Positions 1 to 8,293 are shown, counted from the stretch's first letter. The stretch is DNA of 37,581 bases from Verrucomicrobiales bacterium (GCA_029213025.1 JARGOZ010000060.1:1-37581); one strand, 5' to 3'. Made by a program: numbers and translations. The notes: a model not told the origin generated them from the letters alone.

Positions 1-1
1 C

Positions 2-811
2 GGTGACTGGTTCAATAAAATGACATTTGCCGAAGTGATTCAGCTCAATGCAAAAGTCACGATGCAACAGATGCTCCAGCGGGAAGACTTCCGGAACCGG
101 ATCGATAAAGGCCAGGAAGTTCGTCTCCACGAGATCCAGTACCCGATCGTTCAGGGCTGGGATTCTGTAGTAGTTAAATCGGATGTCGAACTGGGCGGGA
201 CTGATCAGTTGTTCAATATTCTGGTTGGTAGAGATTTGCAAAAATCCGACGGTCAGGAACCACAGGTAGTCATGTGCATGCCAATCCTCGAAGGTCTCGA
301 TGGAGTTCAGAAAATGAGCAAAAGCCTGAACAACTACATCGGGGTATCTGAACCTCCGGGAGAAATGTTCGGCAAGATGATGAGTATATCCGATGAACTC
401 ATGGCCAAGTATTCGGTGTTGCTGATCGGCGAGGAAATCGATCCGGCAGCTCATCCCATGGAATCAAAAAAATCGCTCGCTGCCAAAATCGTAGCCCGCT
501 ATCACTCCGAAGAGGAAGCAGTCAGCGCGAGAGAGCACTGGGAAACCGTGTTCAGCAAAAAAGATCTCAATTCCGCCGAACTACCCGAATACCAAATCGG
601 GGAAAGGACCGACATCATCGGTGTTGTACAAAACGCCTATGCGGAAACCTTTGAGCAAAAGCGCTCCGGCGGGGATGTGCGACGCCTCGTTCAGCAGGGA
701 TCCATTCAACTCGACGGCGAAAAAATCACCGACCCGAAAGCATCACCCGAATGGACCGACGGACAAATCCTGAAGCTCGACAAAAAGCGTAGTGTCCGGA
801 TTAAGGCTTAG
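2..811 (+). CDS. tyrS: Tyrosyl-tRNA synthetase, 3' part (5' end outside window)
   Basis: Class I aminoacyl-tRNA synthetase that charges tRNA-Tyr with tyrosine in the cytoplasm. The reading frame is open from base 2 (GDWFNKMTFAEV...), upstream of the first ATG at 20, so the gene is cut by the window edge and the HIGH-motif half is missing. What remains shows the tyrosine-binding segment with GGTDQLFN, then the KMSKS loop (QKMSKSLNNY), which is the ATP-binding signature, and a C-terminal S4-like RNA-binding segment (GGDVRRLVQQGSIQLDGEKI). The pattern fits the TyrS branch of about 400 residues. Termination is at 811; the next gene starts 67 bases later on the same strand. The identification is firm; the only uncertainty is the absent N-terminus. 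Confidence 0.95.
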   Translation, partial: GDWFNKMTFAEVIQLNAKVTMQQMLQREDFRNRIDKGQEVRLHEIQYPIVQGWDSVVVKSDVELGGTDQLFNILVGRDLQKSDGQEPQVVMCMPILEGLDGVQKMSKSLNNYIGVSEPPGEMFGKMMSISDELMAKYSVLLIGEEIDPAAHPMESKKSLAAKIVARYHSEEEAVSAREHWETVFSKKDLNSAELPEYQIGERTDIIGVVQNAYAETFEQKRSGGDVRRLVQQGSIQLDGEKITDPKASPEWTDGQILKLDKKRSVRIKA

Positions 812-878
812 CAACAGAACCTATCCCTGATGTGTGCGCGGTTTTGCCAATCAGGATTTTCGTGACATATTGACGTGA

Positions 879-1244
879 ATGGAACTAACAATTGAACTCC
901 CCGATTCCCTGAGAGACAAAATCAACGACGCGGGCGATTCGTTACCCAAGATCCTTGAGTGTGGATTTAAATACTGGTCCGGCGACGACAACCAGGGCTA
1001 TGCGGGAGAAGCTGATCTTCTCGAGATTTTTGCCAATTTTCCTACACCCGAAGATGTAATCGATCTTCGTCCATCCGAAATCCTCCAACAGAGAGTGTCT
1101 GAATTACTCGAAAAAAGTAAACAGCCAGGTGGATTGACGAATACAGAAGAGTTGGAATGGCAACGTTACGAACGTCTGGAACAAATGGTAAGGAAAGCAA
1201 AAGCGAAGGCTCGCCTGATGCTTGCCGCAAACCCGGATAAGTAA
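879..1244 (+). CDS. Hypothetical protein, partner of the downstream HNH nuclease gene
   Basis: I do not recognise this 121-residue protein. It begins MELTIELPDSLRDKI, a short beta-strand plus helix pattern common in small antitoxin-like or DNA-binding proteins. The C-terminal third (residues about 65-118) is highly charged and probably helical or coiled-coil, ending in a Lys/Ala-rich stretch. There is no signal peptide or membrane segment. Its last 23 bases overlap the TTG-started HNH nuclease gene, so the two are probably co-transcribed and translationally coupled. That makes a functional partnership plausible (immunity or antitoxin-like protein, or accessory factor), but this is inference from arrangement only. 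The start at 879 follows a weakly purine-rich stretch and is the only ATG near the beginning. Confidence 0.7.
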   Translation: MELTIELPDSLRDKINDAGDSLPKILECGFKYWSGDDNQGYAGEADLLEIFANFPTPEDVIDLRPSEILQQRVSELLEKSKQPGGLTNTEELEWQRYERLEQMVRKAKAKARLMLAANPDK

Positions 1245-1656
1245 AACTTACGTTCCCGCAGAGCTGAGACGCGAAGTCAGGGAACGCGCCAATCTCAACT
1301 GCGAGTATTGTCTGCAACCTGAAGACGAAGGGTTATTTTGCCACGAAGTGGAACACATTGTCGCAGAGAAGCACCAGGGAAACACCGCCTCAGAAAATCT
1401 GGCTCTGGCATGCGCCCTTTGCAACAAATACAAAGGAACTGATCTAAGTTCAATTGATCCCGATTCCGGCGAAATAGTCAGATTGTTTCACCCACGGAAA
1501 GACAATTGGTCTGATCACTTTTTACTATCTCCCTGCGGCCTCATCGAACCTCAAACCTCGATAGGAAGAGTGACTGTTTCGCTACTTCGTTTAAATCGCA
1601 TCGAATGCATGGAAATTCGGGAGCTACAAATCAAAGCGGGCATTTTACCTGACTGA
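1222..1656 (+). CDS. HNH endonuclease
   Basis: A 144-residue HNH-family nuclease. The zinc/metal core is visible: a first CxxC (CEYC near residue 28), an HEVEHIVA segment carrying the catalytic His, an Asn in SENLALAC, and the second zinc-binding pair in CALCNKYKGTD. This is the ordinary McrA/HNH architecture for nicking or cutting DNA. The N-terminal PAELRREVRERANLNCEYC matches many stand-alone HNH proteins of bacteria with reactive genomes. The start must be the TTG at 1222 or lie close to it, since there is no ATG in this frame before the core; the TTG overlaps the end of the upstream gene by 23 bases. The target is unknown; it could belong to a restriction, toxin-immunity or mobile system. 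No restriction or phage genes are adjacent. Confidence 0.85.
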   Translation: MPQTRISKTYVPAELRREVRERANLNCEYCLQPEDEGLFCHEVEHIVAEKHQGNTASENLALACALCNKYKGTDLSSIDPDSGEIVRLFHPRKDNWSDHFLLSPCGLIEPQTSIGRVTVSLLRLNRIECMEIRELQIKAGILPD

Positions 1657-1685
1657 ACCAGACACAAAATGGACGCTGTTTCGCT

Positions 1686-1850
1686 TCAAAAATCGCCAAT
1701 TATCCAACCCGTCATCGCTACAAAAAATCCGACAAAAACAAAGGCCCCAAAGCCTTTTGGATTTCCGGCTGAATTGGCGAGGAACAGCCCCGCAAACGGA
1801 AACAGAGCCAGCGAAAACAACAAGTAAGCCACGATTCGGTTCGCTTTCAT
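1686..1850 (-). CDS. Small hydrophobic membrane protein (54 aa)
   Basis: A short reading frame of 54 residues starting MKANRIVAYLLFSLALFPF. It has two hydrophobic helices (about residues 6-25 and 33-52) joined by a turn rich in Asn, Ser, Gly and Pro (NSAGNPKG), the expected topology of a two-pass membrane hairpin with a positive N-terminus. It lies in the same direction as and downstream of ychF, 69 bases beyond that gene's stop. No Shine-Dalgarno is obvious, but that holds for most genes here. No family is recognised. The hydrophobic pattern and the sensible K/R-rich N-terminus argue for a real gene over a chance frame; other frames across the region give no such pattern. Confidence 0.55.
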   Translation of the reverse strand: MKANRIVAYLLFSLALFPFAGLFLANSAGNPKGFGAFVFVGFFVAMTGWIIGDF

Positions 1851-1919
1851 GTGAACCATATCGCGGCAATTTGTGTATTTGAGCGCTACAAAATAAAACT
1901 CCGTTTGGAAATTTCTTTG

Positions 1920-3035
1920 CTACACATTAAACCGGAATTCTATTACGTCGCCGTCTTTCACTTCGTAGTCTTTGCCTTCGATACGAAGCTTTCCGGCATC
2001 CCGGGCGGCTGCTATCGTTTTGAGTTCCACCAGATCCTCAAAAGCGACAGTCTCTGCAGCGATAAAGCCGCGCTCAAAATCGCCGTGGATTACACCGGCA
2101 GCACGGGGCGCTTTATCGCCGGCACGGATCGTCCAGGCCCGGGTTTCCTGCACACCGGTTGTCAAATAGGTGCGCAACCCGAGTAGACTGTAAACCGCCT
2201 TAATCAAACTCGAAACACCGGAGTCGGAAACGCCCATGTCGTTGAGAAATTCCGCGGCTTCCTCTTCGTTCAGATCGATCATTTCCTCTTCAATCCGGGC
2301 GGAGATAACTACGACTTCCGCTCCATGCGTTTCCGCTGCGTATTTCTTCACCTTCGACACCATGGGATGGTTGTCGGGATTTGCCACGGCTTCGGCAAGT
2401 TCCTCTTCCGAAACGTTGCAGGCAAAAATGGTCCGCTTGGAGGTGAGGAGAAAAAATTCTTTGAGAACTTTTTTCTCTTCATCAGAGATTTCCAAAGTCA
2501 GCGCCGGTTTTCCGGAGTCAAGGTGAGGAAGAAGTTTTTCCATCAAATCAACTTCCCGCTTTGCCTCTTTATCGCCGGATTTGGCCTTTTTCTCGCGGTT
2601 CGCCTTCCTCTTCTCAAGAGCGGCGTAATCAGACAAAATCAACTCGGAATTGATGATCTCGATATCACGCAGAGGATCAACGGAACCCAGCTCATGAATG
2701 ATATCGTCATTTTCAAAGCAGCGGACAACCTGAACGATTGCATCGACCTCCCGGATGTTGGCGAGGAATTTATTGCCGAGCCCCGCCCCGTCGCTGGCCC
2801 CTTCTACAAGACCGGCAATATCAACAAATTCAATCGCGGTAGGAATGATCTTTTTCGATCCGGAAAGCCCGGATAAAACGGCAAGCCTCTCATCCGGCAC
2901 CGTTACGACCCCCACATTGGGTTCGATGGTGCAAAAAGGATAGTTCGCCGCCTCCGCCTTTCGGGTGTGGGTCACTGCGTTAAAAAGAGTTGATTTGCCG
3001 ACGTTCGGAAGTCCTACAATACCTGCCTGTAACAT
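1920..3035 (-). CDS. ychF: Redox/ribosome-associated ATPase YchF (Obg family)
   Basis: A 371-residue P-loop protein of the Obg/YchF group, close to the usual 363-residue length. The Walker A motif GLPNVGKST is at residues 8-16, the [10 protein letters not shown]3-type switch follows, and the nucleotide base-specificity motif is NVSEEEL, in place of the NKxD of true GTPases, which is the hallmark of YchF and explains its preference for ATP. A coiled region (about 135-165) and a C-terminal TGS domain (about 285-371, ending [12 protein letters not shown]) complete the fold. Family members bind ribosomes and respond to oxidative stress. The gene is transcribed away from the sulfatase gene across a 114-base divergent interval. 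Confidence 0.96.
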   Translation of the reverse strand: MLQAGIVGLPNVGKSTLFNAVTHTRKAEAANYPFCTIEPNVGVVTVPDERLAVLSGLSGSKKIIPTAIEFVDIAGLVEGASDGAGLGNKFLANIREVDAIVQVVRCFENDDIIHELGSVDPLRDIEIINSELILSDYAALEKRKANREKKAKSGDKEAKREVDLMEKLLPHLDSGKPALTLEISDEEKKVLKEFFLLTSKRTIFACNVSEEELAEAVANPDNHPMVSKVKKYAAETHGAEVVVISARIEEEMIDLNEEEAAEFLNDMGVSDSGVSSLIKAVYSLLGLRTYLTTGVQETRAWTIRAGDKAPRAAGVIHGDFERGFIAAETVAFEDLVELKTIAAARDAGKLRIEGKDYEVKDGDVIEFRFNV

Positions 3036-3082
3036 GCGCGGACAGTAGCTGCGAAGGACAGGATTTCAAAGGCAAAGTGCAG

Positions 3083-3105
3083 GTCCCGGATAAGCGCCCC
3101 GGGAC
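3083..3105. other. Inverted repeat in the ychF/sulfatase divergent interval
   Basis: Seven-base perfect arms, GTCCCGG and CCGGGAC, flank a nine-base centre. It lies 45 bases before the sulfatase ATG and 48 bases before the ychF start, so it could be an operator or a leader hairpin. A chance GC-rich palindrome is equally possible. Confidence 0.25.
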
Positions 3106-3149
3106 GGGTTATTCTTGAAGAATTCCCGTTCATTTCCTAGGTTTTATCC

Positions 3150-4646
3150 ATGAACCGACTTTTGTTGCTCACCTTCGCTCTCCTTACCGGTATTTGTCAG
3201 GCTGATGACCGCCCCAGTTTCATCCTGCTGATGGGCGACGACCATGGCTGGAGCGAAACGGGATATAACAATCATCCTCACCTGCAAACCCCGATTCTCG
3301 ACGAAATGGCCGCTAACGGTCTGCAGCTCGATCATTTCTACGCCGGACATCCTACCTGCTCGCCCACCCGCGGCAGTGTCCTGACCGGTCGCCACCCGAA
3401 CCGGTACGGCACATTTCACCCGGGCTGGTCGATCCGCCCGGAGGAAATCACCATCGCTCATCTGTTGGGCGAAGCCGGCTACCTGTGTGGTCACTTCGGG
3501 AAATGGCACCTCGGCCCGGTGAAGAGCGACTCTCCGACCAATCCCCGGGCAATGGGATTTCATCACTATGTATCGCACGACAATTTCTATGAGATGAACC
3601 CGGAATTTTCAAAAAACGGCGCGCCTCCACAGCCATACAAAGGCGAAGGCTCGGAAGTAACGATTGACGAAACTTTAAAGTTCATCGAGATGGCCAAAAA
3701 GGAGAAGAAACCATTTCTTGCTGTAGTTTGGTTCGGCTCTCCGCACGAACCTTATAGCGGGCTGCCGGAAGATCTTGCCCTGTATGATGATCTCCCCGCA
3801 GCCTATGCCGACCGCGAGGTAAAACTGACATCTATGGAAACCGGCCGACCGGTTAAGCGCCCGCTACGCGATGTGCTGCAGGAGCGCTATGCCGAGATCA
3901 CCGCCATGGACCGGGCTATAGGTAAACTGCGATCCCAACTGAAAAAAGACGGGCTCCGCGACAATACCGTTCTCTGGTATTGCGGAGACAATGGAGGTCC
4001 GGCCAGCAGCGGTCGGGCTACTACACCTTTCCGCAGGGAAAAAGCATGGATGTATGAAGGGGGCATTCGCGTTCCGGGTGTGATTGAGTGGCCGTCAGTT
4101 ATTACCAAAGGCCGGGTGAGTGATCTAAATTCTGTTACCAGCGATATGCTTCCCACTCTGTGTGATCTCGCCAATGTCCCGCTGCCGAAACGGCCTCTGG
4201 ACGGGATCAGCATTGCACCTTTGCTCTCCGGCGAAATGAAAGAACGCCCGGCTCCGATTTATTTCTGGAAATACAACTCAAAACGGGTCACCGGTCATTC
4301 CCCGAAACCAACTCCCTACATCGATCCGGAATTACAGGAGGGAACCACACCGCTGGTAAAATACATGGGCAATAAATTGACCCGCAGTTTTCGTAATTTC
4401 CACCAACCTCCGGTTTCCGATAAAGATTATGTCAGCCCGCGCGTGGCCCTCGGCAATCGTTACAAACTGGTTGTAGACGGAGAAAAGAATTCCGCTGTCG
4501 AGTTGTTCGACCTTCGCCATGATCCGGCTGAAACGGAGAATCTCGCCGAATCGAAACCGGATATCACCGCGCAAATGCAGGAACAGCTCCGCTCCTGGCA
4601 GGACTCCGTGTTTAACAGTCTCACGCTTAAGGATTATTCCCCCTGA
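3150..4646 (+). CDS. Secreted arylsulfatase-type sulfatase
   Basis: A 498-residue sulfatase (alkaline-phosphatase fold) with a signal peptide of about 18 residues (MNRLLLLTFALLTGICQA). The active-site signature CSPTRGSVLTGR starts at Cys70; this Cys is the one converted to formylglycine, with Arg74 of the CxPxR motif. Asp30-Asp31 (MGDDHG) are the expected calcium ligands, followed by GKWHLG with Lys118 and His120, and a later GDNGG motif. It probably removes sulfate esters from polysaccharides or glycans in the periplasm or outside the cell; the substrate cannot be read from sequence. It needs a formylglycine-generating or anSME enzyme, not in this window. It stands alone, with no glycosidase beside it. 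Confidence 0.93.
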   Translation: MNRLLLLTFALLTGICQADDRPSFILLMGDDHGWSETGYNNHPHLQTPILDEMAANGLQLDHFYAGHPTCSPTRGSVLTGRHPNRYGTFHPGWSIRPEEITIAHLLGEAGYLCGHFGKWHLGPVKSDSPTNPRAMGFHHYVSHDNFYEMNPEFSKNGAPPQPYKGEGSEVTIDETLKFIEMAKKEKKPFLAVVWFGSPHEPYSGLPEDLALYDDLPAAYADREVKLTSMETGRPVKRPLRDVLQERYAEITAMDRAIGKLRSQLKKDGLRDNTVLWYCGDNGGPASSGRATTPFRREKAWMYEGGIRVPGVIEWPSVITKGRVSDLNSVTSDMLPTLCDLANVPLPKRPLDGISIAPLLSGEMKERPAPIYFWKYNSKRVTGHSPKPTPYIDPELQEGTTPLVKYMGNKLTRSFRNFHQPPVSDKDYVSPRVALGNRYKLVVDGEKNSAVELFDLRHDPAETENLAESKPDITAQMQEQLRSWQDSVFNSLTLKDYSP

Positions 4647-4743
4647 CCCTGCCTCAGACGGAATTTTTTCCGAACTGATTTTGAATATTTTCCCGTCCGG
4701 GAGAGTCATATCTACACCCGCCGGATATTCCGGCCAGTTACAT

Positions 4744-5280
4744 ATGATTTTCCCTTACCGGACACCCTTCGCCCTGGCAATCGTAACCCTCTCGGTCCTG
4801 AGCCTGCCTGTAACTGAAACAAGGGCACAAAACTGGCTCTCCAACGACTACGAATCACAGGGACAGGGCTCCCGGGTACACAACGATATCGGTCGCAACG
4901 TCTACGCTCTCGATACCCTTGCTGACCAGCTGGCATTCCGCTACAGCTGGGAATTGCGTTTCAACCGGGGATGCCGGGATTCTATCGCGCTTCTCAAACA
5001 CATTCGCAAACACTCCGTTCTGACCAGTGACCTGGTGCGTGCCTACCGGGGGAAATCCGATGCCACATTCCAAAAAGCCGTGTCCGCCGTTCGGGACTCC
5101 GCAATTTGCATGCAGAATATGAGAAAAACGGCCCGGGTTAGCGACGGTGTATCCGGGATGATTTCCGAATCCTTATCCCTGACAACTTTTGTTCACGCGA
5201 ACTCTATCCATTTCCAACCCCTGCCGGTGAACCGATCCGGCTCTTTCCCGGCACAGGTTACCCGCCATCGTTCCGGATAA
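4744..5280 (+). CDS. Secreted protein of unknown function, cysteine-poor paralogue of the next gene
   Basis: A 178-residue protein with a signal peptide (hydrophobic residues about 8-22, probable cleavage after TRAQ near 29). The frame is open further upstream, but that part overlaps the sulfatase gene and looks non-coding; ATG 4744 gives the clean signal sequence. Residues about 57-160 align without gaps worth noting with residues 47-152 of the 5517-6116 product: shared blocks include DQL/DQM, ALL, AYRG/AYQG, SAVRDS/CSVRDS, GMIS/GLIS and TTFVH/ATYVH. It keeps only Cys77 of the partner's seven mature cysteines and has an extra Cys122. No known domain is recognised. It lacks the His-rich tail and glycine-rich C-terminus of its paralogue. 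Confidence 0.75.
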   Translation: MIFPYRTPFALAIVTLSVLSLPVTETRAQNWLSNDYESQGQGSRVHNDIGRNVYALDTLADQLAFRYSWELRFNRGCRDSIALLKHIRKHSVLTSDLVRAYRGKSDATFQKAVSAVRDSAICMQNMRKTARVSDGVSGMISESLSLTTFVHANSIHFQPLPVNRSGSFPAQVTRHRSG

Positions 5281-5356
5281 GGAAAACAATTGGCCTATTC
5301 ACCAGGACCAAACCCAAAAAAGTCCCTTCCCCTAACCCATCCCCCCAAACAAAAAG

Positions 5357-5394
5357 GCCCGCCCCGGATCAAACCGGGGCGGGCTGTTTTTTTT
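5357..5394 (+). terminator. Rho-independent terminator
   Basis: An eleven-base perfect GC-rich stem (5357-5367 with 5374-5384), a six-base loop ATCAAA, then T8 at 5387-5394. It ends the transcript of the 4744-5280 gene and shows that the tandem paralogues are transcribed separately. Confidence 0.93.
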
Positions 5395-5516
5395 AGACAA
5401 ATCAGTCTTCGACTCCGCTAGCGACGAACGGGTCACAAAAATCTTACGATAAAATTGCATAAAAATTGTAACGCCGCGTCGAATCCTCATCCGAAACTGA
5501 TAAGATCGAAAAAACT

Positions 5517-6116
5517 ATGAAAAATTCATTCTCAAAACTTCTGGCAGCCTGCACCATCTTCGGTTTGAGCCTCGCAGCGACTGACTCGCAAGCCCAAAGC
5601 TATCATCAATACGGCCACAACAATTGTGCCGACACTCTTGGCCAATACATCTTCACCCTCGACCAATATGGTGACCAGATGTCCTATTTTTACTCCATGG
5701 AAGCCCGCGGTTACTGCGGCTGCACCAACGCTGCTGCGCTGCTTTCCGAAATGCGCCGCTACAACGTTTACACCAACAACCTGCTTGCCGCTTATCAGGG
5801 AACCTGCCCGGTAACATTTAAAAGAGCCGCCTGCAGCGTCCGCGATTCGCTGACTCGTATTGAGCACCTGAGAAACAGAGCTCGCGTGGGTCATCAGGTT
5901 TGCGGGTTGATCTCCCAGTCCTGCCCGCTGGCCACCTATGTTCACAATAATGCCCACCAGTTCCGCCCGGTAGTTGCTCCGGTTTATCCTCACCATAGCT
6001 CGCATAGTCACCACCGCAGCCACCGCCATGACAGAGGACCTCGTATCGATGTCGGATCGGCTATTCTCGGCGCGGTTGCAGGTCGAGTCATCCACGGAGT
6101 GATCCACAATCATTAA
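5517..6116 (+). CDS. Secreted cysteine- and histidine-rich protein, paralogue of the preceding gene
   Basis: A 199-residue exported protein: signal peptide MKNSFSKLLAACTIFGLSLAAT with probable cleavage after DSQA (about 26). The mature part has seven cysteines (37, 67, 69, 97, 106, 129, 136), a His/Ser-rich stretch at about 159-171 (seven His) that could bind metal, and a glycine-zipper-like tail (VGSAILGAVAGRVIHGVIHNH region, about 179-199). It is clearly homologous to the 4744-5280 product, so the pair is a tandem duplication. I do not recognise the family. The cysteine content suggests a disulfide-bonded envelope or secreted protein; metal binding is inference. It is bounded by terminators on both sides, so it is monocistronic. 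Confidence 0.82.
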   Translation: MKNSFSKLLAACTIFGLSLAATDSQAQSYHQYGHNNCADTLGQYIFTLDQYGDQMSYFYSMEARGYCGCTNAAALLSEMRRYNVYTNNLLAAYQGTCPVTFKRAACSVRDSLTRIEHLRNRARVGHQVCGLISQSCPLATYVHNNAHQFRPVVAPVYPHHSSHSHHRSHRHDRGPRIDVGSAILGAVAGRVIHGVIHNH

Positions 6117-6148
6117 AAATCCCCAACTCTCAACACACTAACCCCCGC

Positions 6149-6184
6149 GAAAATCCGTCCGGCCCTCCGCCGCGACGGATTTTC
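6149..6184. terminator. Probable intrinsic terminator
   Basis: Perfect 11-base arms GAAAATCCGTC (6149-6159) and GACGGATTTTC (6174-6184) with a 14-base centre. The A-run on the left and T-run on the right make it usable in either direction. It sits 32 bases after the preceding stop. Confidence 0.7.
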
Positions 6185-6226
6185 CGTGTTCACGACACGC
6201 GCCGGAGGTGCGAACCAAATCAAGAC

Positions 6227-6285
6227 TGTACCCTCTTGGATCCGGGATTGTACCCTGTTTGGTCGACGACTGTACCCTGTTGAAT
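6227..6285 (+). repeat. 22-base triple-repeat element, locus 1
   Basis: Three direct copies of the core TGTACCCTGTT start at 6227 (one mismatch, CTCTT), 6249 and 6271, spaced by exactly 22 bases. Each is preceded by GAC or GAT and followed by a purine-purine-A/G-T tail. The element lies between the terminator of the His-rich gene and queF. The same three-unit arrangement recurs at 15130, 25700 and 33253. Confidence 0.9.
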
Positions 6286-6338
6286 CCATTTTTCCAGGTC
6301 TTGATATTGGCCCGGTTTCGGTGGATAAAGCAGAAAGT

Positions 6339-6755
6339 ATGAGTGAAAAAATAAGCGAAACGGATGATCTGACCTTGTTAGGCCACAGTGAAACGCGTCT
6401 GCCCCGGCATCCCGATGATGCAAAACTGGAAGTATTCCCGAACCGGAATGCTCACCGCGACTACACGATCGAACTCGACTACCCCGAGTTCAGCTCCCTT
6501 TGCCCCGTGACCGGGCAGCCGGATTCCGCCCACCTGACAATCACTTATGTCCCTGACCAGCTTTGTGTCGAAACAAAATCCCTGAAATTTTACCTCGCAT
6601 CGTTTCGAAATCTGGCGGCTTTTAATGAAGATGTCGTAAACCGGATCCTCGATGAAATGACGGAAGCTTGTAAACCACGGAAAATGACCGTGCGCGGTCG
6701 CTTCGCCCCCCGGGGGGGGATCCGCCTCACTACGGAAGCTTCCTATCCGCAATAA
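6339..6755 (+). CDS. queF: NADPH-dependent 7-cyano-7-deazaguanine reductase (type I)
   Basis: Reduces preQ0 to preQ1 in queuosine biosynthesis, in the cytoplasm. At 138 residues it is the short, unimodular type I enzyme. The active-site Cys55 lies in SLCPVTGQPD with Asp62 as proton donor, and the QueF motif follows as ETKSLKFYL with substrate-binding Glu78. The frame is open back to 6186, but that extension runs through the repeat array at 6227-6285 and encodes nothing like QueF; ATG 6339 fits the family start. It is followed after four bases by queC, whose product makes the substrate, so the pair is an operon. No preQ1 riboswitch was recognised upstream. Confidence 0.95.
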   Translation: MSEKISETDDLTLLGHSETRLPRHPDDAKLEVFPNRNAHRDYTIELDYPEFSSLCPVTGQPDSAHLTITYVPDQLCVETKSLKFYLASFRNLAAFNEDVVNRILDEMTEACKPRKMTVRGRFAPRGGIRLTTEASYPQ

Positions 6756-6759
6756 TCTG

Positions 6760-7413
6760 ATGAAAACGGTCGTGCTCGTCAGCGGAGGTATGGATTCAGT
6801 CGTCGCATTATACGACGCTGCAGAGAAAAATGAGGTCATCGCGGGACTCAGCTTCGATTACGGCTCGAAGCACAATCACTGTGAAATTCCGTTTGCCAAA
6901 TATCACTGCGAAAAACTCGATATCCCGCACCGGACGATTCCTCTGCAATTTATGAATGACTGCTTCGACAGCCATCTATTGCAGAACGGAGGCGAGATTC
7001 CCGAAGGTCATTACGAATCGGAAAATATGAAGCAAACGGTGGTGCCGTTTCGCAACGGCATCATGCTAGCCATTGCTGCCGGGTTTGCCGAAAGCCAGAA
7101 CGCCGAAGCCGTCACCATCGCCGCCCACAGCGGGGATCACGCCATCTATCCCGACTGTCGCTCGGAGTTTATGGATCCGATGAGCAAGGCAATCGCTGCG
7201 GGAACATATGCAAACATTCAACTTCTCCGGCCCTTTGTCGGTATCAGAAAAGAGGATATCGCCGCGCGGGGCGAGGAGCTGAATGTTGATTTTTCCCAAA
7301 CGTGGTCCTGCTACAAAGGCGGGGAAATCCACTGCGGGAAATGCGGCACCTGCGTGGAGAGAAAAGAGGCTTTTGCTCTCGCAGGCATACCGGATCCTAC
7401 CGAATATCTGTAG
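6760..7413 (+). CDS. queC: 7-cyano-7-deazaguanine synthase
   Basis: Converts 7-carboxy-7-deazaguanine to preQ0 with ATP and ammonia. The 217-residue protein begins with the PP-loop SGGMDS (residues 8-13) and ends with the zinc site: a Cys in WSCYKGG followed by CGKCGTC, the standard four-cysteine arrangement. Length and motifs are typical. The start lies four bases after queF's stop, so the two are co-expressed. QueD and QueE are not in the window. Its stop is separated by a single base from the stop of the convergent esterase gene, leaving no room for a separate terminator. Confidence 0.96.
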   Translation: MKTVVLVSGGMDSVVALYDAAEKNEVIAGLSFDYGSKHNHCEIPFAKYHCEKLDIPHRTIPLQFMNDCFDSHLLQNGGEIPEGHYESENMKQTVVPFRNGIMLAIAAGFAESQNAEAVTIAAHSGDHAIYPDCRSEFMDPMSKAIAAGTYANIQLLRPFVGIRKEDIAARGEELNVDFSQTWSCYKGGEIHCGKCGTCVERKEAFALAGIPDPTEYL

Positions 7414-7414
7414 T

Positions 7415-8293
7415 TTACAGAGAGCGGAGGAAGGAGAGCATCGCGTCCTCAAACTGCGTTTTCCACGGCTCCCTGCCCCATTGACCGTGTTTCGCTCCAG
7501 GAATGACCACCAGTTGATTCTTTACCCCGAGTTCATCCAGCTGCCTGCTCATTTCTATATAGCGTTTGCCGGGGTTATCCAAACCTCCATCGAGAAACAA
7601 AACGGGCGGTGTGGATTTTGATATATGGGTAATGGGCGAACCGTTTCTATAGACATCCGGTTTTTCGTCTAACTCTCCACCGAAGAAAATCACACAACTC
7701 TTTACTGAGCCGGATTTGGATTCTTTCACTCTCGCTACCTGATCGACCCCGCTGCCCATCATGATAACGGCCTGAACTTTACTGGATTGATCAGCCCAAC
7801 CTCCGTCGCCTTCAAACTTCCCGGGCGAAGTAGCCACCATCGCCGCGAGGTGACCTCCGGCGGATCCACCGATCGCATAAATCTTACCGGCATCGATATG
7901 ATACTTTTCCGCGTTAGCTCTCATCCAGCGCACAGCCGCTTTGGCATCGCTGACACAGCCGGGGAATTTGGTTTCGGTAGCAAGGCGATAGTCGATATTT
8001 GCCACCACGAAACCTTCTGTAGCGAGACGCATCGCCGTATTTCGAAACGCTTTCCGCGAACCGCCTGTCCAACCGCCGCCATGGATCAATACGATACCCG
8101 GGCGAAGAGAATCGGCCTTTTTCGGGGCATACAGATCCAACGGCACAGCCCGCTCGCCGTAGTTGGCGAAATTGATATCCAGCGTCTCGGTGATCGATTC
8201 CGGCACCGGAGTGGCAACGCTTTTCTTTTGCGCAAAAGCCTGTGAGCAGGAAAGCAACGCAACTAAGACGGGTAAAAGTCGGATAATTGACAT
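7415..8293 (-). CDS. Secreted alpha/beta-hydrolase, BD-FAE/carboxylesterase-like
   Basis: A 292-residue exported esterase. Signal peptide about 1-21 (MSIIRLLPVLVALLSCSQAFA). The oxyanion-hole motif HGGGW (near residue 71) and nucleophile elbow GGSAGG mark the hormone-sensitive-lipase/BD-FAE branch; a late Asp (DGGLDNPG) and His (GAKHGQW) are good candidates for the rest of the triad. Proteins of this type remove acetyl, feruloyl or other acyl groups from plant or algal polysaccharides, though the actual substrate is unknown here. It is convergent with queC, with one intervening base. Monocistronic as far as can be seen. Confidence 0.88.
   Translation of the reverse strand: MSIIRLLPVLVALLSCSQAFAQKKSVATPVPESITETLDINFANYGERAVPLDLYAPKKADSLRPGIVLIHGGGWTGGSRKAFRNTAMRLATEGFVVANIDYRLATETKFPGCVSDAKAAVRWMRANAEKYHIDAGKIYAIGGSAGGHLAAMVATSPGKFEGDGGWADQSSKVQAVIMMGSGVDQVARVKESKSGSVKSCVIFFGGELDEKPDVYRNGSPITHISKSTPPVLFLDGGLDNPGKRYIEMSRQLDELGVKNQLVVIPGAKHGQWGREPWKTQFEDAMLSFLRSL

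Noticed and set aside
1645..1869. 74-codon minus-strand frame beginning MPRYGSHE
   Set aside because: It is a different frame over the small membrane protein, without hydrophobic or domain pattern.
5532..6113. 193-codon antisense frame opposite the His-rich gene
   Set aside because: Shadow of the sense gene; the sense product has a signal peptide and a clear paralogue.
6227..6285. Repeat array as a CRISPR
   Set aside because: Only three units, 22-base period, conserved core of 11-15 bases with 7-11 base spacers that are similar between loci; no cas genes. Not a CRISPR array.
6186..6338. N-terminal extension of QueF (or preQ1 riboswitch in the leader)
   Set aside because: The extended frame runs through the repeat array and has no QueF similarity; no preQ1 aptamer pattern was found, and the same repeat also stands before unrelated genes.
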